DNA of 64,000 bases from Mycobacterium gallinarum. Its GTDB lineage: Bacteria; Actinomycetota; Actinomycetes; Mycobacteriales; Mycobacteriaceae. The DNA is taken from contig NZ_AP022601.1 of assembly GCF_010726765.1 (NCBI RefSeq), positions 248,001 through 312,000 of the forward strand, in the 5' to 3' direction. The notes beneath the pieces are model-generated. The model made no database searches, was not told the DNA's origin, and was given only the letters and a program-made list of their open reading frames with translations. A program made the position numbers and the translations under genes. This document shows, in pieces, positions 43,455-51,173 of the stretch; position 1 is the first letter of the stretch, and every line of letters starts with the position of its first letter.

Positions 43455-43512
43455 CGAGCAGACGCAAACCCACCCATTTCGCGGCAGATCGAGGCAGCTT
43501 TGCGTCTGCTCG
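43455..43512. terminator. Bidirectional hairpin terminator
   Basis: Perfect 14-bp inverted repeats CGAGCAGACGCAAA (43455-43468) and its complement (43499-43512) flank a 30-bp centre. They fill the gap between convergent stops at 43445 and 43515. Terminator function in both directions is the natural reading. Confidence 0.75.
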
Positions 43513-43514
43513 CG

Positions 43515-44336
43515 CTAGCTGCCGGTCACGCCTACGTCGACTGGGATGGCGGCACCCGTGACATAGCGCGCCTCGTCGGATGCCAGCCACGCCACCGCGT
43601 TGGCGATGTCCTCCGGCATCGTCACTGCATCGGGCAGCAACTGCTTGCTGTAGCCAGGCCGCAGAACAGGGTTCGACGTCGCGGCGGCCGCCATCGCCTC
43701 GATCATCCCTCCACTTCCCATCGGCGTGGCGACCGAACCGGGATGAAGGCTGTTGACGCGGATGTTGTGCTTACCGAGTTCAGCGGCGAAGGCGCGAGCC
43801 AATCCTGTGATCGCGTGCTTGCTTGCGGTGTAAGCGATCATGAACGGTTCCATCGTCACGCCGGCTGCGGAGCCGATGAGAATGATGGACCCGCCGCGCC
43901 CCCCGGCGATGATGTGCTTGGCTCCTGCCATCACCGTATTCCATGTGCCGACGAGATTGATGTCGATGGTGTCCTGGAAGTCGCTAGCGGACACCCGATC
44001 CCACGTCGACGGAACACATATTCCTGCGTTCGCGACGATCACATCGAGGCGACCCAGCTCGTCGACGCCACGCTGCACGGCGGCGCACATCCCGTCATGG
44101 TCGCGAGTGTCCACGATCGTGGTGATGGCACGCCGACCGTGCGCGGTGACGAGTTCTGCCGTCTCCGCCAGGTCCTCTGGCGTAGCCGAGTCGTAGGGCA
44201 CGCTTGGCGGCAACGGGCCGGCGATGTCGACCAGGATGACGTCGGCCCCGTGGGCACTGAGCCGTTCGGCATGGGCGCGGCCCTGGCCACGGGCTGCTCC
44301 TGTGATGAGTGCGACCTTGTCGGTCATGTCTGGCAC
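43515..44336 (-). CDS. Mycofactocin-coupled SDR
   Basis: A 273-aa SDR with the subfamily marks GAARGQGRAHAERL, PEDLAETAELVTAHGRRAITTIVDTRD and a Gly-rich insert (KHIIAGGRGGSIILIGS), with YTASK. These match the mycofactocin-coupled SDR group (TIGR03971), whose members hold NAD tightly and need mycofactocin as acceptor. GTG 44336 is exactly 6 nt after TAGCGT (44348-44343), so it is probably leaderless; ATG 44327 is the alternative. It is divergent from another SDR. Confidence 0.87.
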   Translation of the reverse strand: MPDMTDKVALITGAARGQGRAHAERLSAHGADVILVDIAGPLPPSVPYDSATPEDLAETAELVTAHGRRAITTIVDTRDHDGMCAAVQRGVDELGRLDVIVANAGICVPSTWDRVSASDFQDTIDINLVGTWNTVMAGAKHIIAGGRGGSIILIGSAAGVTMEPFMIAYTASKHAITGLARAFAAELGKHNIRVNSLHPGSVATPMGSGGMIEAMAAAATSNPVLRPGYSKQLLPDAVTMPEDIANAVAWLASDEARYVTGAAIPVDVGVTGS

Positions 44337-44342
44337 GTTCGT

Positions 44343-44408
44343 ACGCTACCGCAGGAGAGAATCAGCATTTCTGAAAAGCGAGAATCAGTCTTGGCGTCGG
44401 GGTAGCGT
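44343..44408. promoter_or_regulatory. Symmetric divergent promoter with GAGAATCAG repeats
   Basis: Each strand has a TAGCGT -10: 44348-44343 for the minus gene and 44403-44408 for the plus gene. Between them GAGAATCAG occurs at 44357-44365 and 44380-44388, 23 bp apart, covering the -35 positions on both sides. One regulator could shut both genes. Confidence 0.62.
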
Positions 44409-44416
44409 CGCTTTCC

Positions 44417-45202
44417 ATGGGTGGTGTGCTTGACGGCCAGACCGCGTTCATCTTGGGGGCATCGGCAGGAATTGCGCAGGCTAGTGCGAAACTCCTCGCG
44501 GCCGACGGCGCGGCACTGTTTCTCCTTGGCAGGTCCACCGCGCGGCTGGAAGCGACGCGAGACGGCGTCCTCGAGGCTGTCCCTGGCGCTGAAATCGCGC
44601 TGCACAAAGGTGATCCGGAGGACGAGGCCACCGTCAAAGCGGCGGCGCAGGCGGCGTACGACGTTCACAATCGGCTCGATATCGTCGTCGGCACGGTCGC
44701 CAGTGGGGGTACCGGTCCACTCATCGAGCAAGATCTGGCCACCTTCACCGACTTCGTCATGGGTAATCTACGGTCCAATTTCCTTGCTTTGCGCTATGCG
44801 GCGCCGCTGATGACAGACGGCGGTTCGATCGTGTTCATCTCATCCACGTCGTCGAAGATTCCGATGGAGGGCCTCGGGCACTACTCGGCGGGCAAGGCCG
44901 CGCTCGAGATGCTCATTCGCGTGGCCGCTTCGGAGCTGGGACCGCGTGGTATCCGTGTCAACGCGGTGCGTCCCGGCCTGACCGAGGCAGCCACAACGCA
45001 GGGCTACATTCACCTGGAGGAGTTGACGAGCAGCTTCTTGGAACGGGTTCCACTCGGCAGACTCGGTGTATCCAATGACATCGCCCCCGGCGTGCGCTAC
45101 CTGGCCGGCCCGGAATCAAGTTGGATGACCGGGCAGAGCTTCGCCATCGACGGAGGCAATGAGGTCCGCGGCGCGCCGCGCGGGCCCATGTTCACGGTCT
45201 AA
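44417..45202 (+). CDS. SDR-family oxidoreductase
   Basis: A 261-aa SDR with GASAGIAQASAKLL (last Gly of the motif replaced by Ala), ISSTSSK for the Ser and YSAGK. The end SWMTGQSFAIDGGNEV is standard. ATG 44417 is 8 nt after the TAGCGT -10, so the leader is one or two bases at most. Its stop shares bases with the convergent DapB-like stop (45199). Confidence 0.87.
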   Translation: MGGVLDGQTAFILGASAGIAQASAKLLAADGAALFLLGRSTARLEATRDGVLEAVPGAEIALHKGDPEDEATVKAAAQAAYDVHNRLDIVVGTVASGGTGPLIEQDLATFTDFVMGNLRSNFLALRYAAPLMTDGGSIVFISSTSSKIPMEGLGHYSAGKAALEMLIRVAASELGPRGIRVNAVRPGLTEAATTQGYIHLEELTSSFLERVPLGRLGVSNDIAPGVRYLAGPESSWMTGQSFAIDGGNEVRGAPRGPMFTV

Positions 45203-46278
45203 TCGGTGTCGATGGCGTTGCGTGGTGCGGTGATCGGGAGGTCCAGCGACGTCGCGATGCCCGGTGCCGCATCAACGACGTAGGGAATGGCGTTCACGAC
45301 GCGCATGGCTGTCGCCTCCATCGCATTGGCGTTGGCCGACTCCGCGGTGTCCTCGGTCCCGAGCCGCAGATCACACTGCATGTGCGGCTTACCCTCGATG
45401 ATGAGGCGGTAGGTGCCGTTGGGCGCCGTCGCCCAGTCAGGTCCCAGGTCGGGCGCCATCCGGTTGATGTGTTCGATGGTGATCACCGGGTGCCCATTGA
45501 CGACCCCGCTGGTGACAGCACGGACGGCGCCGACCGTCCCGGCGGGAATGGTGCCGCAGGCGACGTGGAGGTCGCGGGGGGTGATCACGCGTTCATACGA
45601 TTCGGTGACTTCGTCCAGCTCGACGCCGAGCGCCTTCGCGACTAGCCCGATCGGCGGTCCCCACGCGAACTGCTGCGCGCCGTCGAGTTCGAGCAGGGGC
45701 GTGAAGTCCAGGGGTTCGCCGAAACCCATCGCGGTGACCATGAGGTCCCGGTTGGGGTATGCCGAGTAGTCGAAGATCTCCTGGGCGCGGATGGACCGGA
45801 TCCTGTTGGAGAGTGTTGTCAGGAGTATTGCAAACTGGTCACCGGCGAACCCGGGTTCGATGCCCGACGTGTAGATCGTGACCCCGCCTGCCAGTGCGGC
45901 CTCGCGCACCTGGCTTGCGAGGTCGGGAATCCATCTGTCGGGGAACATCATTCCCGGCGTATTGGTGGTGACCACGTTGAGTCCACCGTTGAGTAACCGT
46001 ACGTAGTCACGCACTGCGGCGGCGTCCATCTCGGCGCTTGCTGCGCCGTAGACGACGCAGTCGGGCTTCAGCGTGATGATGTCGTCGAGATCGTTTGTCG
46101 TGGTGACTCCGATCGGGTCGATTCCGACGACCTCTCCGGCATCGCGTCCCGTCTTTTCGGGGCTGTGTACCCAGACTCCGACGAGTTCCAGGTGAGGGCG
46201 CTTGACGATCGCACGGATCGCGAGGCTGCTGATCCAGCCTGTGGAGATGACGGCGACCTTCAACGGCTCGCTGCTCAT
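45199..46278 (-). CDS. DapB-like NAD(P)-binding oxidoreductase (paralogue 5)
   Basis: A 359-aa family member: LKVAVISTGWISSLAIRAIVKRPHLELVGVWVHSPEKTGRDAG, SGIEPGFAGDQFAILLTTL and VNAIPYVVDAAPGIATSLDLP. The nucleotide-binding loop (STGWISS) differs from the ATGxxG of the other four, so cofactor binding may differ. It lies 19 bp downstream of an SDR gene on the same strand, forming a two-gene operon. Confidence 0.8.
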   Translation of the reverse strand: MSSEPLKVAVISTGWISSLAIRAIVKRPHLELVGVWVHSPEKTGRDAGEVVGIDPIGVTTTNDLDDIITLKPDCVVYGAASAEMDAAAVRDYVRLLNGGLNVVTTNTPGMMFPDRWIPDLASQVREAALAGGVTIYTSGIEPGFAGDQFAILLTTLSNRIRSIRAQEIFDYSAYPNRDLMVTAMGFGEPLDFTPLLELDGAQQFAWGPPIGLVAKALGVELDEVTESYERVITPRDLHVACGTIPAGTVGAVRAVTSGVVNGHPVITIEHINRMAPDLGPDWATAPNGTYRLIIEGKPHMQCDLRLGTEDTAESANANAMEATAMRVVNAIPYVVDAAPGIATSLDLPITAPRNAIDTD

Positions 46279-46297
46279 GAACTCTGCTCCTCGTGGT

Positions 46298-47086
46298 TCA
46301 CAGATCGGGGATAGGCAGTTCGGAATTCGGTCCCTGCAGACCGCCGTCGACGACGAACGTCGAGTTGGTGGCGTAGCAGTCTTTTGTGCACAGGTACAGG
46401 GTCAGCCGACCAAGATCGGCGACGTCGCCGATGCGGTGCAACGGCGTCCGCTCCTTCAGCTTCTCCTCGGAGCCCGGCATCAGGTCGAAGCTCGACTGCA
46501 GGCCGGTGGTCAGGAACGCGCCGAGAGCGATCGCGTTGACCCGGATCTTGGGAGCGAGCTCTTGGGCCATGGCGCGCGTCAATGCTTCGAGGCCGCCCTT
46601 GGCCACCGAGTACGGCAACAGCCCGCGAATGCCGAACCGCCCCGCGCCGGAGGAGATGTTGACGATCGAGCCACGCCCGAGCTCGAGCATGTGCGGTACG
46701 ACGAGCTGGCTCATGTCGAACGCTGACGTCACGCAATAGTCGAACGTGCTGCGAAGGTTGTCCGACGTGAGACTCAAGAACGGGCCGTAGGTGGCGAAAC
46801 CTACGTTGTTCACCAGGATGTCGATGCGGCCGAATTCATCGACCACGGTCTGCACGACCCGCTGGCTGTCCTCGCGTTTCAGGGCGTCCGCCGTCAATGC
46901 GAGGCCGTTGCCGCCCGCGGTCTTGATGTCCTTGATCGTGGACTCGACTTCCGATGACGTGCGTGCCGTCCCGACGACCGTGGCACCGGCCTCCGCGAGC
47001 ACTTTGGCGATACCCTCGCCGACACCCCGCCCGGCGCCCGTAACGATCGCAACCTGACCACCGAGCTGGAATTGTTCAAGCGCCAC
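46298..47086 (-). CDS. SDR-family oxidoreductase
   Basis: A 262-aa classical SDR: GAGRGVGEGIAKVLAEAG, NNVGFATYGPFLS, the Ser segment VNISSGAG and YSVAK, ending NSTFVVDGGL. It is cotranscribed with the DapB-like gene downstream. The promoter region 47087-47162 holds GAGAAT and a GTTTCC/GGAAAC palindrome. Confidence 0.88.
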   Translation of the reverse strand: MALEQFQLGGQVAIVTGAGRGVGEGIAKVLAEAGATVVGTARTSSEVESTIKDIKTAGGNGLALTADALKREDSQRVVQTVVDEFGRIDILVNNVGFATYGPFLSLTSDNLRSTFDYCVTSAFDMSQLVVPHMLELGRGSIVNISSGAGRFGIRGLLPYSVAKGGLEALTRAMAQELAPKIRVNAIALGAFLTTGLQSSFDLMPGSEEKLKERTPLHRIGDVADLGRLTLYLCTKDCYATNSTFVVDGGLQGPNSELPIPDL

Positions 47087-47105
47087 GCTGCGAATCTACA
47101 TTAGT

Positions 47106-47134
47106 GAGAATTGTAGTTTCCGATAAATGGAAAC
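47106..47134. promoter_or_regulatory. GAGAAT site and GTTTCC-N7-GGAAAC palindrome
   Basis: GAGAAT-N4-GTTTCC (47106-47121) is a degenerate member of the GAGAA/TTCTC group. It overlaps the perfect-arm palindrome GTTTCC-N7-GGAAAC (47116-47134). Both lie between the divergent SDR (47086) and VOC (47163) starts. Confidence 0.5.
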
Positions 47135-47162
47135 CCTGCTCTCTCCTGGTTAGGCTTTCATC

Positions 47163-47582
47163 ATGAACCGGCCGCTGCCGCTGCTGCACCACGTCGTCTT
47201 CGCCATCGCACTGGAGCGGCTGGACGGCGCGGCAGAGTATCTCGCAGCTCTGGGGTTTCAATTCCAGGCCTTCGACCACGAGGAGTTGCGACTGTCCATC
47301 AGGCTCGACTGGGAACGCGGGTTCGAACTGATATCGCCGCTGGAGGATGCGCCGACCGAGGCGGGAACCGCGGCCGACTTCCTTGCCCGCAATGGTGACG
47401 GATTGTTCTCGGTCGTCATACGAACCGCGGATTGTGACGCGGCTGAGCACATCGCACACGGCCACGGCGCCAACGCCGACTTCCGTCAGCACGTCGAGGG
47501 TGACGGGTTCGAGGTCGTCGAAGTGAAATTGGAACCGCTGTACGGTATTCCGCTGACCTTACTGAAGACCAACCTGCCCTGA
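47163..47582 (+). CDS. VOC-fold protein
   Basis: A 139-aa protein with a VOC-like opening (LPLLHHVVFAIALERLDGAAEYLAALGFQFQ) and DGLFSVVIRTADCDAAEHIAHGHGA as the second module. TAGGCT (47151-47156) is exactly 6 nt before ATG 47163, so it is probably leaderless. Function is unknown. It converges on the acyl-CoA synthetase gene. Confidence 0.72.
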   Translation: MNRPLPLLHHVVFAIALERLDGAAEYLAALGFQFQAFDHEELRLSIRLDWERGFELISPLEDAPTEAGTAADFLARNGDGLFSVVIRTADCDAAEHIAHGHGANADFRQHVEGDGFEVVEVKLEPLYGIPLTLLKTNLP

Positions 47583-47589
47583 CGCTCCG

Positions 47590-49200
47590 CTACCGGTTGA
47601 CCAGCAGCCTGCTCAGCTGCACGGCCAGATCTGATTTCTTCACCTTGCCGGTGGCGGTGAAGGGGAGTTCGCTCTTGGAAGTGACCCAGATGAATTTCGG
47701 CACCTTGTAGGCTGAGAGCCGATCGCGCACCTGCGCGCGCAGATCGTCACCGTCGAGGACCGAATTCCCGCGAGGGACCACTGCCGCAGCGACGACAGTC
47801 CCGTTGCCGGCATCCTTGGCGCCCACGACATATGCCTCGAGCACGCCATCACAATCTGTCAGGGCGGTCTCGACCTCGCTGGGCGTGACGTTGGTGCCCC
47901 CGCCGGTCTTGATCAAGTCTCCGAGACGGCCGGTGAACTTGATCCAGCCGTCGTCGTATGCAACGCCGCAGTCACCGGTGCGGTAGTAGCCGTCGGGCGT
48001 GAAGACATCTTCTCGCTCACGCTTGTACAGGCGTTGCATCAACGAGTAACCGCGCACCCAGATTTCGCCCTCCGTTCCCACGGGTGCGGGTCGGCCCGAG
48101 TCCGGGTCGACGAGGAGGTGCGACAGCCCCTCGATGGACCGCCCGCCCGTTTCCGCACGCTCAGGAGGCTGCGGGGGATAGGGGTCGACACCGATGTGGT
48201 TGCCACACAGTTCGGTCATCCCCAGCGCATTGGGTCCCTTCGGGCGGCGCTCGGGCGGCACCATTGCGGGCATGCTGGTGCGCTGAACCGAACTGAGGTC
48301 CCTTCGAGTGAAGTCCGGATGCTCGGCGAGCGTCTTTCCCTGTTGCGGCCAGCCCAGTGTGATTGTCGCGCGATGTCTTTCAATGAGCTCCAGTGCATCC
48401 GCGGCGTCGAACGCGGGCTGGGTGACGAGGGTGGCACCGTGGTGAACCACCGCGTGTATACCCGTGATCAAACCGCCGACCCAAAAGAACGGCATGGAGG
48501 TGAACATCACCGTGTCGTGCGCGACGCCGTAGTCGAACGTGAGGTTGTAGGTATGGCGAACGAGTGTGCCCTGAGTGTGCACGGGCGCCTTCGGGTCACC
48601 GGTGCTTCCCGAGGTGTAGATGATCATGGCATCGTCTGCCGGTGTCACGCAGGATTCGACTGCGATGAGGTAGTCGTCGTCGACATCGGTCGTACTGTCA
48701 CTGCCGTGTTCGGACGCCCAGGCTCGCTCACACGGTCCCCACACTGCGATCATGCGGAGGTACGGGGTCTTGCGCAGGAACAAGCGGCCAGGCTCGCCCT
48801 GGTCAGCCAATCCGGGCAACGCCTCTTCGAGGCGTTCGATGAAATCGTGGTTGCGAAACGATGACCAAGCCAAGATCGCTCGCAGATCGGCATGACGCGC
48901 GGTCCAGGCAAGCTCCGAGGCTTTGTAGAACGTGTTCATCGGGACCGCGACGGCACCGATGCGCGTCGTGGCGAACCATGCAATCGCCCACTCGACGCTG
49001 TTGGGCATCAGAATTCCTACGTGGTCGCCCTTGCCGATGCCCGATGCGAGCAGCGCTCGTGACAACGCCGCGGAACGGAGGTCCAGGTCGACGTAGGTCA
49101 CCGTCTGCCCGTCGGCAATCAGAAACTCCTTGTCGCCAAAACGTGCCGCACATGACCTCAGGAGCGCGGGAATAGTGGGTGTGATGCTCGGAAAGGGCAT
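47590..49200 (-). CDS. AMP-forming acyl-CoA synthetase
   Basis: A 536-aa ANL enzyme. The P-loop is IIYTSGSTGDPKAPVHTQG, the A5-type region NALGMTELCG, the adenosine Asp lies in GYYRTGDCGVAYDDGW, the hinge in FTGRLGDLIKTGG, and the catalytic Lys region is FTATGKVKKSDL. It activates a carboxylic acid to its CoA thioester through an acyl-AMP. With the CaiB, ACAD and aldolase genes nearby, the substrate may be the acid made by the ALDHs. It is divergent from the SnoaL-like gene. Confidence 0.9.
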   Translation of the reverse strand: MPFPSITPTIPALLRSCAARFGDKEFLIADGQTVTYVDLDLRSAALSRALLASGIGKGDHVGILMPNSVEWAIAWFATTRIGAVAVPMNTFYKASELAWTARHADLRAILAWSSFRNHDFIERLEEALPGLADQGEPGRLFLRKTPYLRMIAVWGPCERAWASEHGSDSTTDVDDDYLIAVESCVTPADDAMIIYTSGSTGDPKAPVHTQGTLVRHTYNLTFDYGVAHDTVMFTSMPFFWVGGLITGIHAVVHHGATLVTQPAFDAADALELIERHRATITLGWPQQGKTLAEHPDFTRRDLSSVQRTSMPAMVPPERRPKGPNALGMTELCGNHIGVDPYPPQPPERAETGGRSIEGLSHLLVDPDSGRPAPVGTEGEIWVRGYSLMQRLYKREREDVFTPDGYYRTGDCGVAYDDGWIKFTGRLGDLIKTGGGTNVTPSEVETALTDCDGVLEAYVVGAKDAGNGTVVAAAVVPRGNSVLDGDDLRAQVRDRLSAYKVPKFIWVTSKSELPFTATGKVKKSDLAVQLSRLLVNR

Positions 49201-49265
49201 GGCGTCGGCAATCCTCGCCTCGGACGATCATTGGGCCTCAACAGGATAGTTGTCTTCCGACTTTC

Positions 49266-49307
49266 GAGAACACCGGTTCTCATAGCTGCTCCGGTGCGAA
49301 CTATGCT
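49266..49307 (+). promoter_or_regulatory. GAGAAC-N4-GTTCTC operator and leaderless promoter
   Basis: A perfect-arm palindrome GAGAAC-accg-GTTCTC occupies 49266-49281. TATGCT (49302-49307) follows and lies exactly 6 nt before ATG 49314. The operator covers the -35 position and sits between this start and the acyl-CoA synthetase start at 49200. Confidence 0.7.
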
Positions 49308-49391
49308 GCAGTCATGGACGAGGCCGTGACGGGGTGACTGGATCGGATCGAGTCCAGTCTTGCGATCAGCCAGCTGCCCAGCCGGTACGCG

Positions 49392-49868
49392 ATGGCACTC
49401 GACGCCCGCGATCTCGATTCTTTGGTGGCGGTATTCGTCGCGGACGTCGACGCCGGCTCCGAAGGGATTGGTAGGGACGCGTTGAAGCGCTGGTACGGAC
49501 GCGTCCTGCGGCGGTTTTATCGGAGTATTCACCTCATTTGCGGGCACACCTTCGACTTCGTCGACGCCGACAATGCGACCGGGTCGGTCTACTGCCGCGC
49601 GGAGCACGAGGATGGCGACGGCTGGTATGTCATCACCATGCGATACGACGATGTCTACGCACGCAGCGACGGCGAATGGTGCTTTGTGCAGAGGCGCGAG
49701 CATCCGTGGTACTCCGTCGACGTGACCGAGCGGCCGGGACCGGACTTTGTGCGGTGGCCGGCCGACGTCGAGCTTCGGCCAGCCATGCCGCACCGTATGC
49801 CAACGTGGAAAGCGTTCTGGGAGGCCGGAGATCCCCGGTTGCCGTCACAGCTATCGCGACGGCCATGA
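49392..49868 (+). CDS. SnoaL/NTF2-like protein, 5-prime end interrupted
   Basis: A 158-aa open frame of the SnoaL-like fold (MALDARDLDSLVAVFVADVD, HTFDFVDADNATGSVYCRAEHEDGDGWYVITMRYDDVYARSDGEW). Homologous-looking codons extend back to 49338 (LDRIESSLAISQLPSRYA), the usual first helix. Further back, in the same frame, are ATG 49314 and MDEAVTG, then TGA 49335-49337. The promoter points to ATG 49314, so the natural gene seems to be broken at codon 8. Reinitiation at CTG 49338 or at 49392 is possible. SnoaL-like proteins act as cyclases, isomerases or hydrolases. Confidence 0.65.
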   Translation: MALDARDLDSLVAVFVADVDAGSEGIGRDALKRWYGRVLRRFYRSIHLICGHTFDFVDADNATGSVYCRAEHEDGDGWYVITMRYDDVYARSDGEWCFVQRREHPWYSVDVTERPGPDFVRWPADVELRPAMPHRMPTWKAFWEAGDPRLPSQLSRRP

Positions 49869-49952
49869 CCTGGTGCCGCGGTTTACAAAGTGGTCCGCAA
49901 ATGACATTCTCGTTATTGAAAATGATAGTTATCGCAGGTAGGGAGGCACGTC

Positions 49953-51173
49953 ATTTCCGACGACAAAGTACTCAGTGGAGTCCGGGTGCTGGAGGTGGCC
50001 GCATGGACGTTCGTTCCCTCGGCCGGGGCGGTCCTCGCGGAATGGGGTGCTGAGGTCATCAAGGTCGAGCCGCGAGACGGCGGCGACCCCCAACGCGGGC
50101 TGGTCACCATGGGCATCGTCGACGCCGGCGGGGGTGCGGTCAACTACATGATCGAGATACCCAACCGGGGGAAGAAATCGATCGGCGTGGACTTGAATAC
50201 GCCCGGTGGCAAGGAAGTGGTCCACGAGCTGGCCAAGAGTTGCGATGTATTCCTGACGAGCTATCTCCCGGAACGGCGCAAGAAGTTGGGTATCGATGTC
50301 GAGGCCATCCGCGCGGTGAACCCGAGCATCGTGTACGTGCGCGGCTCGGGTCACGGGCCCAAGGGGCCCGATTCGGACAAGCCCGGCTATGACGGTGTGT
50401 CCTATTGGGCCCGCGGAGGGATTGCGACGGTCCTCACCGAAGAGCGCGACGAACTTGTTCGGTCGCGGCCCGCGTTCGGTGACCTGCTCGGTGGCATGAC
50501 GATCGCCGGCGGTATTGCGGCTGCGCTCTACAAGAAGGCCACGACCGGCCGAGGTTCGATCGTCGACGTATCGCTGCTCGGGCTCGCGGCGTGGAACTTG
50601 AGCCCGGATGTCGCGGTGAGCCAGATACACGGCGGCAGCGCCATTCCGAAGTTCGGGCATGCCGATGCACCGAACCCGTTGGTGGGGACGTATCGCACGA
50701 AAGACAATCGCTTCGTACAGCTGATGATGTTGCAGCTCGACAAGTTCTACGCCGAGGCGATGAATGTGATCGGCCTTCCGGAGCTCGTTGATGATCCGCG
50801 ATTCGCCGACCCGGCATCGAGATATGCGAACCGAGTCAGCCTGATCGCCTTGCTCGACGAAGCCTTCGCAAAGCAGACATTGGCAGAATGGCGGGAGAAT
50901 CTCGCCGGACTGTCCGGCGCGTGGGGCATCGTGCAGACGCCGGGGGAATTGTGCGACGATCCAGCCGTCACGTCCAACGGCTATATCGCCCGCACCGAAA
51001 CGGTCGGCGGCGTACCATTCTCTCTCCCCACCAACCCCGTTCAATTCGATGAACAATCCGTCGTTCCCCCGGGTGCGCCGGAACACGGTCAGCACACCGA
51101 AGAGGTGTTGATGGATGCGGGGATCGATTGGGACACGATCATGAGGCACAAGGAATCGGGAGCGATTCTGTGA
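49953..51173 (+). CDS. CaiB/BaiF (family III) CoA-transferase, apparent ATT start
   Basis: A 406-aa CoA-transferase: VLSGVRVLEVAAWTFVPSAGAVLAEWGAEVIKVEPRDGGDPQRG at the start, GHGPKGPDSDKPGYDGVSYWARGG around the catalytic Asp region, and LLGGMTIAGGIAAAL. The family N-terminus (SDDKVLSG) is encoded upstream of the first GTG at 49986, and the only codon placed correctly after GGGAGG (49941-49946, 6-nt spacing) is ATT 49953. A GTG 49986 start would remove the first strand. Its stop overlaps the P450 start in GTGA. Confidence 0.82.
   Translation: MSDDKVLSGVRVLEVAAWTFVPSAGAVLAEWGAEVIKVEPRDGGDPQRGLVTMGIVDAGGGAVNYMIEIPNRGKKSIGVDLNTPGGKEVVHELAKSCDVFLTSYLPERRKKLGIDVEAIRAVNPSIVYVRGSGHGPKGPDSDKPGYDGVSYWARGGIATVLTEERDELVRSRPAFGDLLGGMTIAGGIAAALYKKATTGRGSIVDVSLLGLAAWNLSPDVAVSQIHGGSAIPKFGHADAPNPLVGTYRTKDNRFVQLMMLQLDKFYAEAMNVIGLPELVDDPRFADPASRYANRVSLIALLDEAFAKQTLAEWRENLAGLSGAWGIVQTPGELCDDPAVTSNGYIARTETVGGVPFSLPTNPVQFDEQSVVPPGAPEHGQHTEEVLMDAGIDWDTIMRHKESGAIL

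Noticed and set aside
28345..46278. Lysine-biosynthesis role for the DapB-like genes
   Set aside because: Five divergent copies in a catabolic locus with P450s and SDRs do not fit DapB, and the C-terminal halves do not show the DapB signature.
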